This document shows positions 16,312 through 25,675 of a stretch of 64,000 nt of DNA, piece after piece. The stretch comes from Mangrovimonas sp. TPBH4 (GTDB lineage: Bacteria > Bacteroidota > Bacteroidia > Flavobacteriales > Flavobacteriaceae). How positions within the stretch are numbered: position 1 is the first letter of the stretch; the number at the start of each line of letters is the position of its first letter. The stretch is taken from contig NZ_LBIO01000066.1 of the NCBI RefSeq assembly GCF_001280505.1, positions 1 to 64,000 on the forward strand, read 5' to 3'. The position numbers were made by a program, and so were the translations under genes. The notes beneath the pieces were generated by a model. That model saw nothing but the letters and a program-made list of their open reading frames with translations. It was not told where the DNA came from and made no database searches.

Positions 16312-18102
16312 ATGTCAGCACACGCAGATACTCACGCTCACGACGATCACGGGCATCATCATAAAGAGACTTTTGTAACTAAGTACATCTTTAGTATGGA
16401 CCATAAGATGATTGCCAAGCAGTACTTGATTACAGGTACTATCATGGGAATTATCGGAATTGTTATGTCGCTTATGTTCCGTATGCAAATTGCATGGCCG
16501 GAAGAACCAAACGTACTTTTTGAAGCCTTATTAGGAAAATGGGCACCAGGAGGCGTTATGGATGCCGATATTTATTTGGCTTTGGTAACTATTCACGGAA
16601 CCATTATGGTATTCTTTGTATTGACGGCCGGTTTGAGTGGTACCTTCAGTAACTTATTAATTCCATTGCAAATTGGAGCAAGAGATATGGCTTCAGGATT
16701 CCTTAACATGGTATCTTACTGGTTGTTCTTCTTGTCAAGTGTTATCATGGTATTGTCTTTGTTTGTTGAAGCTGGCCCAGCTGCAGCAGGATGGACCATC
16801 TACCCACCACTTTCTGCATTGCCAATGGCACAGGGAGGTTCTGGAGCTGGTATGACACTTTGGTTGGTAGCTATGGCTATTTTTATCGCCTCTTCTTTAT
16901 TAGGATCTTTGAACTATGTTGTAACGGTTATCAATATGCGTACAAAGGGAATGTCTATGACACGTTTACCGTTGACTATTTGGGCGTTCTTTGTAACTGC
17001 TATCATCGGTATTATTTCATTCCCTGTATTATTATCTGCAGCCTTATTATTAATCATGGATAGAAGTTTTGGAACATCATTCTTCTTATCTGATATCTTT
17101 ATCCAAGGTGAAGTATTGCATTACCAAGGAGGGTCTCCGGTATTGTTCGAGCACTTGTTCTGGTTCTTAGGGCACCCAGAGGTATACATCGTATTGTTAC
17201 CTGCATTAGGGATTACTTCGGAAATTATTTCTACCAACTCACGTAAGCCTATCTTTGGTTACCGTGCCATGGTGGTGTCAATTTTGGCAATTGCATTCTT
17301 ATCGACTATCGTATGGGGTCACCACATGTTCGTATCAGGTATGAACCCATTCTTAGGGTCTGTATTTACCTTTACAACATTATTGATTGCAATTCCATCG
17401 GCTGTAAAAGCATTCAACTATATCACTACACTTTGGAAGGGTAACTTGCAAATGAACCCTGCCATGTTGTTCTCTATTGGTTTGGTATCGACGTTCATCA
17501 CTGGAGGTCTTACCGGAATCATCTTAGGGGATAGTGCTTTGGATATTAACGTTCACGATACATATTTCGTAGTGGCTCACTTCCATTTGGTAATGGGGAT
17601 TTCTGCATTGTATGGAATGTTTGCTGGTATCTACCACTGGTATCCAAAAATGTTCGGTCGTATGATGAACAAAAACTTAGGGTATTTACATTTCTGGATT
17701 ACTGCAATCTGTGCTTACGGGGTATTCTTCCCAATGCACTTTATCGGGATGGCAGGTTTACCAAGACGTTACTATACTAACTCTAACTTCCCATTGTTTG
17801 ACGATTTGGCAAACGTAAACGTAGTAATTACTGTGTTTGCATTAATTGGTGGAGCGTTCCAGTTGGTATTCTTGTACAACTTCTTTAGCAGCATGTTCTT
17901 TGGTAAGAAAGCTGAACAAAACCCATGGAAATCCAACACCCTTGAATGGACAACTCCAGTAGAACACATTCACGGTAACTGGCCAGGTGAAATTCCTCAC
18001 GTACACCGTTGGGCTTACGACTATAGCAAGCCAGGTCACGAGGCAGATTTCGTACCTCAAAATGTTCCATTAATGGACGGAGAAGAAGAATTACAACACT
18101 AG
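16312..18102 (+). CDS. coxA: Cytochrome c oxidase subunit I
   Basis: 596 residues, twelve or more membrane helices. Active-site residues are readable: HPEVY with CuB ligand His288 and cross-linked Tyr292, His337-His338 of GHHMF, and HDTYFVVAHFH with His423 (heme a3) and His425 (heme a). The N-terminus MSAHADTHAHDDHGHHH holds seven histidines in the first 17 residues, ahead of the conserved DHKMIAKQY. It reduces oxygen to water and pumps protons. Last gene of the act-cox operon; a terminator follows after 27 nt. Heme and further subunits come from the cluster at 43-48 kb. Confidence 0.97.
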   Translation: MSAHADTHAHDDHGHHHKETFVTKYIFSMDHKMIAKQYLITGTIMGIIGIVMSLMFRMQIAWPEEPNVLFEALLGKWAPGGVMDADIYLALVTIHGTIMVFFVLTAGLSGTFSNLLIPLQIGARDMASGFLNMVSYWLFFLSSVIMVLSLFVEAGPAAAGWTIYPPLSALPMAQGGSGAGMTLWLVAMAIFIASSLLGSLNYVVTVINMRTKGMSMTRLPLTIWAFFVTAIIGIISFPVLLSAALLLIMDRSFGTSFFLSDIFIQGEVLHYQGGSPVLFEHLFWFLGHPEVYIVLLPALGITSEIISTNSRKPIFGYRAMVVSILAIAFLSTIVWGHHMFVSGMNPFLGSVFTFTTLLIAIPSAVKAFNYITTLWKGNLQMNPAMLFSIGLVSTFITGGLTGIILGDSALDINVHDTYFVVAHFHLVMGISALYGMFAGIYHWYPKMFGRMMNKNLGYLHFWITAICAYGVFFPMHFIGMAGLPRRYYTNSNFPLFDDLANVNVVITVFALIGGAFQLVFLYNFFSSMFFGKKAEQNPWKSNTLEWTTPVEHIHGNWPGEIPHVHRWAYDYSKPGHEADFVPQNVPLMDGEEELQH

Positions 18103-18129
18103 GAGAATTCATTTCTTATAAATCATAAC

Positions 18130-18162
18130 AAGCCTTTCTGAGTTTTCAGAAAGGCTTTTTGT
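18130..18162 (+). terminator. Intrinsic terminator after coxA
   Basis: AAGCCTTTCTGA (18130-18141) and TCAGAAAGGCTT (18146-18157) form a perfect 12-bp stem with a GTTT loop and a T-rich tail. It ends the act-cox operon, with the ruvB -7 element beginning two bases after the T tract. Confidence 0.9.
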
Positions 18163-18163
18163 T

Positions 18164-18171
18164 TATCTTTG
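18164..18171 (+). promoter_or_regulatory. -7 promoter element of ruvB
   Basis: TATCTTTG matches TAnnTTTG exactly and ends 7 nt before the ruvB ATG at 18179, implying an almost leaderless mRNA. The -33 region would fall within the coxA terminator stem; no clear TTTG is visible there. Confidence 0.6.
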
Positions 18172-18178
18172 CTTTTGT

Positions 18179-19201
18179 ATGAATGACAATTTAAACCCCT
18201 CCAATGAACACTTTTCCCCAGAGGAAATGGATGTTGAAAAGGCCTTACGTCCCCTGTCCTTTGATGACTTTACGGGTCAGGATCAAGTATTGGAAAACCT
18301 CAAGATTTTTGTAAAGGCAGCCAACCTTAGAGGTGATGCTCTAGATCACACGTTGTTTCATGGCCCTCCAGGTTTGGGTAAAACCACCTTGGCCCATATT
18401 TTGGCAAATGAACTCGGGGTAAGTATCAAAGTAACTTCTGGACCTGTTTTGGACAAGCCTGGTGATCTTGCGGGCTTGTTGACCAATTTAGATGAGAGGG
18501 ATGTATTGTTTATTGATGAAATCCACCGTTTAAGTCCTATTGTGGAGGAATACTTGTACTCGGCCATGGAGGATTATAAAATTGATATTATGATTGAATC
18601 TGGCCCTAACGCCAGAACCGTTCAAATCAACTTAAATCCGTTTACACTTATTGGTGCCACTACAAGATCTGGATTGTTGACTTCCCCAATGCGGGCCCGT
18701 TTTGGTATTAGCAGTAGACTGCAATATTATTCCACAGAATTGTTATCTACCATTGTTGAACGTAGTGCCAATATCTTAAATGTCCCAATTTCTATGGAAG
18801 CAGCTATAGAGATTGCTGGGAGAAGTAGAGGAACACCTCGGATTGCCAACGCATTGCTGCGTAGGGTGCGTGATTTTGCCCAAATAAAGGGAAATGGTAG
18901 GATTGATATAGAAATTGCCAAATTCAGCTTAAAAGCGCTTAATGTGGACGCTCATGGTTTGGATGAAATGGACAATAAGATCTTGACCACCATTATCGAT
19001 AAGTTTAAAGGCGGACCTGTTGGAATTACCACTTTGGCAACGGCAGTAAGTGAAAGTGGAGAAACCATTGAAGAGGTCTATGAACCATTTTTGATTCAGC
19101 AAGGCTTTATCATTCGAACTCCAAGAGGACGAGAAGTCACCGAATTGGCCTATAAACATCTCGGAAGAGTTAAAGGAGGTATTCAGGGGGGATTGTTTTA
19201 G
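18179..19201 (+). CDS. ruvB: Holliday junction ATP-dependent DNA helicase RuvB
   Basis: 340 residues, full family length. AAA+ ATPase domain with Walker [10 protein letters not shown] (about 62-70), Walker [10 protein letters not shown] (about 112) and sensor motif GATTRSGLL, followed by the RuvB winged-helix C-terminus ([15 protein letters not shown]). RuvB hexamers drive branch migration of Holliday junctions together with RuvA, which is encoded 11 kb downstream at 30200; ruvC is not in the window. The start at 18179 lies right behind a -7 element. It follows the act-cox operon without functional link. Confidence 0.97.
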   Translation: MNDNLNPSNEHFSPEEMDVEKALRPLSFDDFTGQDQVLENLKIFVKAANLRGDALDHTLFHGPPGLGKTTLAHILANELGVSIKVTSGPVLDKPGDLAGLLTNLDERDVLFIDEIHRLSPIVEEYLYSAMEDYKIDIMIESGPNARTVQINLNPFTLIGATTRSGLLTSPMRARFGISSRLQYYSTELLSTIVERSANILNVPISMEAAIEIAGRSRGTPRIANALLRRVRDFAQIKGNGRIDIEIAKFSLKALNVDAHGLDEMDNKILTTIIDKFKGGPVGITTLATAVSESGETIEEVYEPFLIQQGFIIRTPRGREVTELAYKHLGRVKGGIQGGLF

Positions 19202-19231
19202 TAGATTTACATTTCCTCAAATTCATTTTTC

Positions 19232-20566
19232 ATGACTAAATACAAATATCCAAAAAGAGTTTCTTTTTTAAATTTTGTGCTCAAGTCATCCGAAATTGCC
19301 AAGAACCCAATTCCATTTCATAAGGAAATGTTTGCCGCTAGTGGAGAATCGTTCAGTATTAAAACGCCATTCAATCCGCCTATTATCTTGACTAAAGATG
19401 CGGAGATTGCCAAACATATTCTTCAAAAGCAGCACAAGCTTTATGAGAAGTCAAAACTGCAAACCCAGTTTCTTTCGAAATACGTTGGCTATGGACTTTT
19501 AACCTCTACTGGAAGTTATTGGCTAAAGCAACGCCGATTGATCCAGCCGGCATTTCATAAGGATAAATTAAAACAGTTGGTGGCTATTATTGATACGACC
19601 ATCAATGAACAGGTCAACAGTTTTCCAACGGGTAGCATGGAAGCGTTGTATCCTTTGATGAACACCTTGGCCTTTGAAGTGGTTGCCAAATCTTTGTTTA
19701 ATTATTCAGCCGATCAAAATACTCTTAAACGACTCCAGTTCATTATCGCAGAACTTCAAAATTTCATTGTAAAGGAAATACGCCAACCCCATAAACGTTT
19801 GTGGTATCACTTAAAAGGTGACATGAAATATCACTTGAAATTGGTAAAAGAGAGTAGGGGGATTATTGAAAATATAATTAACCAACGAAGAGCGTCAAAG
19901 GAGCATCATGATGATTTGTTGGACATGTTGTTGAAGGCCGAATATGAAGACGGCTCAAACATGACTAACGACCAGCTCATTGATGAAATTTTGATTTTGT
20001 TTGTGGCTGGCCATGAAACTACAGCCAATGCCTTGACCTTTACGTTGTTTTTATTGGCTACAAATCCTAAGGAATTGGAAAAGGCTAAAGTTAATTCATT
20101 GCCTATCACGGATGCTACCCAAGCTTTTGATGCCCTTCCAAAACTTACATACATCAAACAATGTGTTGAAGAGGGTATGCGCTTGTATCCATCGGCTTGG
20201 ATTACCGATAGGCTGGCTTTGGAAGATGACACTTTAGGGGAATTTCATATCAAAAAAGGAACCTTGTTGGGCGTTTCCATTTATGAAATGCACAGGAATC
20301 CCAAGTATTGGGATACTCCTGAAGTCTTCAATCCTGATAGATTTTCAGAAGATAATAAAAAATCAACGGCCTTTGCCTATATGCCCTTTGGTGCTGGTCC
20401 ACGTTTGTGCATTGGGAACAATTTTGCCATGTTTGAAATGATGCTGACCATCAATGCCATTCTTCAAAAGTTTCAAATTTCCACTAATAAAACTGAAGTG
20501 AAAATCAATCCGCTTATCACTTTGAAACCTGTGGATGTTGAAATGGCGTTTCATCCCATTTCCTAA
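19232..20566 (+). CDS. Cytochrome P450
   Basis: 444 residues with the complete P450 signature set: I-helix AGHET at 259-263 (V-A-G-H-E-T), K-helix E-G-M-R at 314-317, and the heme-thiolate loop FGAGPRLCIG with Cys393. No signal peptide or fused reductase domain is present, so this is a soluble monooxygenase needing a separate redox partner, none of which is nearby. The overall look (short, CYP102 heme-domain-like FVAGHETTANAL and YMPFGAGPR) suggests fatty acid, terpenoid or carotenoid-type substrates, but the substrate cannot be told. A TACATTTC near 19208-19215 may be a weak -7 element. It sits 30 nt behind ruvB. Confidence 0.92.
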   Translation: MTKYKYPKRVSFLNFVLKSSEIAKNPIPFHKEMFAASGESFSIKTPFNPPIILTKDAEIAKHILQKQHKLYEKSKLQTQFLSKYVGYGLLTSTGSYWLKQRRLIQPAFHKDKLKQLVAIIDTTINEQVNSFPTGSMEALYPLMNTLAFEVVAKSLFNYSADQNTLKRLQFIIAELQNFIVKEIRQPHKRLWYHLKGDMKYHLKLVKESRGIIENIINQRRASKEHHDDLLDMLLKAEYEDGSNMTNDQLIDEILILFVAGHETTANALTFTLFLLATNPKELEKAKVNSLPITDATQAFDALPKLTYIKQCVEEGMRLYPSAWITDRLALEDDTLGEFHIKKGTLLGVSIYEMHRNPKYWDTPEVFNPDRFSEDNKKSTAFAYMPFGAGPRLCIGNNFAMFEMMLTINAILQKFQISTNKTEVKINPLITLKPVDVEMAFHPIS

Positions 20567-20602
20567 AGATTCAAAAGGGAGAGGTCAGCCAGTACATGAC
20601 TG

Positions 20603-20661
20603 AAAATTACAATTTATTGAAGATTTTATCATGGTCTTTTCTCCATCATCATTGTAATTTT
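20603..20661. repeat. 11-bp perfect inverted repeat downstream of the P450 gene
   Basis: AAAATTACAAT (20603-20613) and ATTGTAATTTT (20651-20661) are exact complements separated by 37 nt. They lie 36 nt after the P450 stop and about 190 nt before the next gene. The long loop makes a classical terminator doubtful; it could be a weak terminator arm or an operator pair. The rest of the 288-nt gap (20567-20854) shows nothing recognisable. Confidence 0.35.
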
Positions 20662-20854
20662 ATCTTAGAAAATTGAAGGTAAAGGTTTGTAAGTCTTTAT
20701 CAGTGTTATTTCTTCCTTAGCGCAGCATTATACATTATTAGCATTGTGGTATTGGCATTTAGGTTTAGTTAAGCCGGTAGTGTTTTATCCTTTTCAGGTG
20801 TAATTGTTAAGAATCATCATCAAAATAAATCATTTAATCAAAAAACGGACAATT

Positions 20855-21370
20855 ATGAAAAAAATCATTATCGGCTTAATGTTTATTGGTCTCGCCAGCC
20901 AAGTACAGGCTCAATTTGAAGAAGGGGTGCATGGAATTCACCTAAAGCCTGTTGAAATTACAACCATCAATTTAAATTACGCTAATAAGGTAATTGATAA
21001 CAATGCCGCTACAGGAATTATTAATTTACAGAAGGAGGTTGCTACTTTCGATCTAAAAGCTTCAGAATGGTATGATGAGGAATCCCTGGTTTTTCCATTG
21101 AAGTTTGAGTATAGACACGGAAAAATATTTGCCACATTTAATGAAGATGGGATAATTTTAAGATCGATTGAAAAGTTTAAGGATATTGCATTGCCTTTTG
21201 CTGTGCGAAGTAATATAAAGAAACTATATCCAAACTGGTCGCTTAAGAAAACATCCTATGAGGTGTCATATCACTTAGAAGAAGATGTTGAAAGAATCTA
21301 TTATGTACAGATAGTAAGGGACAAACAGAAAAAAATCATTAGCCTTGACACCTCTGGTAGAGAATTATAA
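20855..21370 (+). CDS. Small secreted protein, PepSY-like/BLIP-like fold
   Basis: 171 residues from the ATG at 20855; an in-frame TTG 51 nt earlier was rejected because the signal peptide MKKIIIGLMFIGLASQVQAQ begins at the ATG. The mature part contains a variable strand region, the LQKEVATFDLKASEWYDEE helix and two alpha/beta units (FPLKFEYRHGKIFATFNEDG, then LKKTSYEVSYHLEEDVERIY), resembling small periplasmic PepSY-like proteins that are common in Flavobacteriia, where they are sometimes mislabelled as nucleotide adenylyltransferases. Function unknown. It is a single gene with its own terminator just downstream. Confidence 0.72.
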   Translation: MKKIIIGLMFIGLASQVQAQFEEGVHGIHLKPVEITTINLNYANKVIDNNAATGIINLQKEVATFDLKASEWYDEESLVFPLKFEYRHGKIFATFNEDGIILRSIEKFKDIALPFAVRSNIKKLYPNWSLKKTSYEVSYHLEEDVERIYYVQIVRDKQKKIISLDTSGREL

Positions 21371-21377
21371 TTAAAAA

Positions 21378-21411
21378 TAAAAATCGCCTTTTTCCTAGGC
21401 GATTTTTATTT
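21378..21411. terminator. Intrinsic terminator after the PepSY-like gene
   Basis: AAATCGCCT (21381-21389) and AGGCGATTT (21397-21405) with a 7-nt loop, flanked by A and T tracts. It separates the small secreted gene from the hybrid sensor gene. Confidence 0.85.
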
Positions 21412-21502
21412 GAAAATCTATTGTTGAAAATGAATGTTCAATATTTTGTATATTTAGTAATGGCCCCTTTCGGTTTTATAAGACAACAAAAACTAGGGTA
21501 TT

Positions 21503-24500
21503 ATGCGGGCCAATAGAACATCTTTCTTCACAATTTTGTTCCTAATCATTTTCTCGATGGCTAATGGCCAAAATATTCAAAGCGATTTTGAAATAAGCTA
21601 TTTTGACATTAAAAAAGAGCCGTGGGCGCGGGTTTACGATATGCATAAGGACCACAATGATTTTTTGTGGCTAGCAACTTCGCTTGGGCTGTATAGGTTT
21701 GATGGTAGAGAATATAAGCGCTACGCAAGGGATTCCCGTAAGGCAAATACACTTCCTAACAACCTTATTTATACTGTTTGCGAGGATAAATACAATCGTC
21801 TTTGGGTGGCCGGTTTCGATTTTGATTTGGCTTATTTAGATAGAAGTTCTGATACTTTCAACAAAGTAGATTTGGATGGCTTTCAGGAAATGGGAGGGCA
21901 TGTTTTTGACATTATTTTAGGAGCTGAAGACCAATTACTACTCCTTACTAGAGGGGCTGGCTTAGTGGAGTTTGCTAATTTTGGTAAGCCAAATAGCTTA
22001 TTGAAATACCATTTTAAGGATCTAAGTTTTTTTTCAGCCAAGATAGATCGCCAAGGGAAGATTTGGCTTGGTACCAGTCAAGGGGTTTACACTATTACAA
22101 ATCCAAAAGATATTGAAGGCACCTTTAAAAAAGAACTGGATTTCGAGGGAGCAATTCATTCAATAGAAATTTATCAGAATAAGGTGCTACTGGGAGCTAC
22201 TACTGGATTTTATATTTACAATCTAGAAACTTTAAAGTTGAAGGAAATTGAATTGCCATTTTATCAAAATAGCCCAGGAATTGTAAGAAATGGCATAGTA
22301 CATGCCAAGGACCATAAATTTTGGATTTCTATTGCGTGTAAGATTTTGGAATTTGATATTAAGACCGAGAGTTTTAAAGATAATATTACTACAGAGAGTA
22401 ACAACTTACCCTTTGCTGGGTATGGTACGTTGCTCAATTTTGGAAACAATCAAATTATATCTGTATTTAGAAAGGGCCTGTATTTGTTTGACTTGAATCC
22501 ATCCACTTTTGGGAATATAGGTATCTACGACCTCAATAATGAAGCTTCTGAATGGGGGGCTGTACTTTCCATATTGGGAGATTCGGGAGATCTTTGGTAC
22601 GGGAAATATGAGGGAGGTCTAGGCTTAAGGCGTGATGGTAAGGAGTATTATTTCAGCCTAGATGATGTACATGGTAAACAACAAAAGGGCTATCCGCAAG
22701 TGTTGTGTCTCGCTAAGGATTTCATTCGGAATAAGATATGGTTTGGAGGGAACTTTGGATTGGGGTTTATAGATCTGGATACATTTAATCCCGAATTCCC
22801 AAAACTCAATACCTTTTCTGGTTCAAGTAAAGAATGGTCTATACTTGGTTCAAATAGAATTTCGTGTATTCAGGTAGATACAAAGGGGATGGTTTGGATT
22901 GGAACTTCCGGACAGGGTATTTATAATATTTTTGAATTGGAAAATGGAAATTTTGAAATTAACCATTTAGAGGCTACCGCTCAATCCATACACAATAAAC
23001 TTACCAATTATCCAACGTCCCTTTTAGTAAATGACAAAACCCTTTGGGTAGGCACTGTGGGAGGAGGGCTCTTGCATTTGGAGGTGTCTCCAGATAACAA
23101 AGCGGCTGAAATTGTTGGCCTTTATACAAAAAGTGAAGATCCACAATCCATTTGTTCAGATTTTATCTTGGATGTGGAGTTGGATGTTCAAGGAAATTTA
23201 TGGATTTCAACATTTGGAGGGCTTAGTAAGTATTTGGGGAAAGGGAAGTTTAAGTCTTGGACAGATGTGCCAAGTATTAGCAATCCTGTTTTTCCTAGTT
23301 TATTGAGCGACAAACAAAACAATATTTGGCTTACCACCTATGGGGAAGGGCTTATAAAGTACAATCCCAAAACCGACAATTTTCAACAATATGGAGCCAC
23401 AGAGGGTATTAAGAATTTTGACTGGTCCAGTGGTAAGTTTAAAACTGCCGACGGACAATTATATTTTGCCGGGGATTTTGGGATCACCTATTTTGATCCA
23501 GAAAAGGTAGATGCGTTCGTTACGAAGAAACATATTTATTTGTCAGATATTAAGGGAGGTAAGGCAGATGGCCAATGGATGCTTAATAATTTTGAACGTG
23601 CACCACAATTTAATCTGAGGTATGACGAATTTCCATTGCAGTTGCATTTTTCTACTTTAGGGTATTCGTCAGAAGAGCTTGAAAACCTTTATTATCGCAT
23701 TACACCAGGGAACGATGGCTGGAGTAAAATGGTAGGCACCGATTTACAACTTATAGATTTGCCTGCTGGAAACTATTCCTTAGAAGTTAATGGGAGTAAT
23801 TTTCAAGGTCTTTGGGATAAGCCTTCTTATACTGTACAGTTGGATATCACAGGGCCTTGGTGGAATTCAAATTTGGCAAAGGGTGTTTATTTATTCCTCA
23901 TAATTATAGGTGTTTTATGGTTATATCGATTTTTACTCTCACGAAAACTAGCCCTAGAGGAATCCAGAAGATTGAAAGAGGTCAATGATTCCATGGCTCA
24001 TTTTTATTCTGGAATTACCCATGACTTTAGGACCCCTATCACTGTAATTTTAGGAATTACAAAATATTTAAAAGGATTGATACCTAAAGAACATAATCCT
24101 AATTTAAACTTGATAGAAAGAAATGCTTCCAATCTAGTGCATATGGTGGATAATATCATTGAGCTATCAAGAAATGAAAAGGGTTTGATGGACCAGCAAA
24201 TGATTCAGGGAGACATAGTTTCTTATATACGTTATCTTTCTTCCAGCTACATGACTTTGGCCGAATTGAAGCATATTAATTTCGATGTAGAAATTAAGGA
24301 ACGATCTATAGTAATGGATTTTGATAAAAACTATATCAAAAGCATTTTGGGAAATCTTCTGTCCAATGCTATAAAATTCACACCTAATGGAGGGACGGTT
24401 TCTTTAGTTTTAGCCAGAGACGCTAATAAGTTGCACATTGCGATTACAGATTCTGGGATAGGAATCCCTATAGAGGAGCAGAGCAAGATTTTTGAAAAAT

Positions 24501-25495
24501 ATTACCAATCCAAAAATGCAAATAAAATATCAGAGAAAGGTTCTGGAATTGGATTGTCATTAGCAAAACAATATGTTGAAGTTTTAAAGGGAAACATCAA
24601 TTTGGAAAGTCTACCAGATGTTGGAACCAAGGTAGAATTGATAATACCAATCCATAATTCAGCCCAGTTTGTACAAGATGCATTTGAGCCCAAGGAAATG
24701 GTAGATCATCATAAAAACGAGAATTTAAAACAGTTTCAGGGATTGGATAAGGAAAAGCCGAATATTTTGGTTATTGAGGATCATGAAGATGTACGGAACT
24801 ATTTGCGTTTAATCTTAAATAAAACATATGATGTAATTACGGCTATAGATGGAGAAGAAGGAATCGAATTGGCAACTACCTATATCCCAGATCTTATCAT
24901 TTGTGATGTTATGCTGCCGGATATAGACGGTTTTCAAGTTACTGAAAATTTAAAAAAAGTGACTAAAACAGATCATATTCCAATTGTTATGCTTACGGCA
25001 AAGGCAGGACATTCTAGTAAATTAAATGGCTTACATAAAGGGGCCGATGCTTACTTAACCAAACCATTTGATGAAAAAGAGTTATTCGCTTTGATAGAAA
25101 GTCTTATTAAAACAAAAGAGTGTTTGGAGAATAAGACTGTTGGATTAATGTCATCCCCAAAAAACGGATATTTAGAAAACTCACAGCTTAATTTTGTGGA
25201 AGAGGTCAACCAAACCTTAATGTATCATTATCAAAACACTCAGTTTGGACCCAAGGAATTGGCTGAACATATGGCTATGAGCGATTCCCAATTATATCGA
25301 AAAATTAAGTCGGCGTTCAAAGTGTCCCCAGTGCAATACATTCGTTCCTATAGACTTAAGCAAGCCAAAATATTATTGGGTAATACTACTAAGTCAATTA
25401 CGGAAATATCATATGAAGTTGGTTTTAACGATGCGTCCTATTTCTCTAAAGTTTTCAAGAATGAATTTGGTGAAACCCCCACAAAATTTCAGTAA
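21503..25495 (+). CDS. Hybrid two-component system sensor/response regulator (HTCS) with AraC output
   Basis: 1330 residues. Signal peptide (about 1-22), a periplasmic two-component-propeller sensor (many W-hG-T repeats such as IWLGTSQGVY, VWIGTSGQGIY, LWVGTVGGGLLHLE) to about 690, a Y_Y_Y domain to about 790, one membrane helix (about 795-812), HisKA with H-box HDFRTP (His840), HATPase_c (N box LLSNAIKFTPNGG, G boxes DSGIGIP and GSGIGLSLA), a receiver with Asp1135 in ICDVMLPDIDG, and a C-terminal AraC HTH pair (about 1225-1330). HTCS proteins sense glycans or similar ligands and directly activate nearby catabolic genes. No SusC/SusD or carbohydrate-active gene lies next to it; the adjacent downstream gene is a ScyD/ScyE-like lipoprotein. 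Confidence 0.95.
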   Translation: MRANRTSFFTILFLIIFSMANGQNIQSDFEISYFDIKKEPWARVYDMHKDHNDFLWLATSLGLYRFDGREYKRYARDSRKANTLPNNLIYTVCEDKYNRLWVAGFDFDLAYLDRSSDTFNKVDLDGFQEMGGHVFDIILGAEDQLLLLTRGAGLVEFANFGKPNSLLKYHFKDLSFFSAKIDRQGKIWLGTSQGVYTITNPKDIEGTFKKELDFEGAIHSIEIYQNKVLLGATTGFYIYNLETLKLKEIELPFYQNSPGIVRNGIVHAKDHKFWISIACKILEFDIKTESFKDNITTESNNLPFAGYGTLLNFGNNQIISVFRKGLYLFDLNPSTFGNIGIYDLNNEASEWGAVLSILGDSGDLWYGKYEGGLGLRRDGKEYYFSLDDVHGKQQKGYPQVLCLAKDFIRNKIWFGGNFGLGFIDLDTFNPEFPKLNTFSGSSKEWSILGSNRISCIQVDTKGMVWIGTSGQGIYNIFELENGNFEINHLEATAQSIHNKLTNYPTSLLVNDKTLWVGTVGGGLLHLEVSPDNKAAEIVGLYTKSEDPQSICSDFILDVELDVQGNLWISTFGGLSKYLGKGKFKSWTDVPSISNPVFPSLLSDKQNNIWLTTYGEGLIKYNPKTDNFQQYGATEGIKNFDWSSGKFKTADGQLYFAGDFGITYFDPEKVDAFVTKKHIYLSDIKGGKADGQWMLNNFERAPQFNLRYDEFPLQLHFSTLGYSSEELENLYYRITPGNDGWSKMVGTDLQLIDLPAGNYSLEVNGSNFQGLWDKPSYTVQLDITGPWWNSNLAKGVYLFLIIIGVLWLYRFLLSRKLALEESRRLKEVNDSMAHFYSGITHDFRTPITVILGITKYLKGLIPKEHNPNLNLIERNASNLVHMVDNIIELSRNEKGLMDQQMIQGDIVSYIRYLSSSYMTLAELKHINFDVEIKERSIVMDFDKNYIKSILGNLLSNAIKFTPNGGTVSLVLARDANKLHIAITDSGIGIPIEEQSKIFEKYYQSKNANKISEKGSGIGLSLAKQYVEVLKGNINLESLPDVGTKVELIIPIHNSAQFVQDAFEPKEMVDHHKNENLKQFQGLDKEKPNILVIEDHEDVRNYLRLILNKTYDVITAIDGEEGIELATTYIPDLIICDVMLPDIDGFQVTENLKKVTKTDHIPIVMLTAKAGHSSKLNGLHKGADAYLTKPFDEKELFALIESLIKTKECLENKTVGLMSSPKNGYLENSQLNFVEEVNQTLMYHYQNTQFGPKELAEHMAMSDSQLYRKIKSAFKVSPVQYIRSYRLKQAKILLGNTTKSITEISYEVGFNDASYFSKVFKNEFGETPTKFQ

Positions 25496-25675
25496 GCAAG
25501 GTTGAAAAGTAGGAGCTTTCATAAGACTATTCATGTGTATTGAATGATTCGTACTAATAATTGAATGAAATTTCCAATTGTAGGAGAGGAGCAAAATGTA
25601 TCTTTAAAACAATTTCTTCCTAAAGCCACTTGGTACTGATTGATAGCAATAAGTATAACTTAAAAACGTATCATT

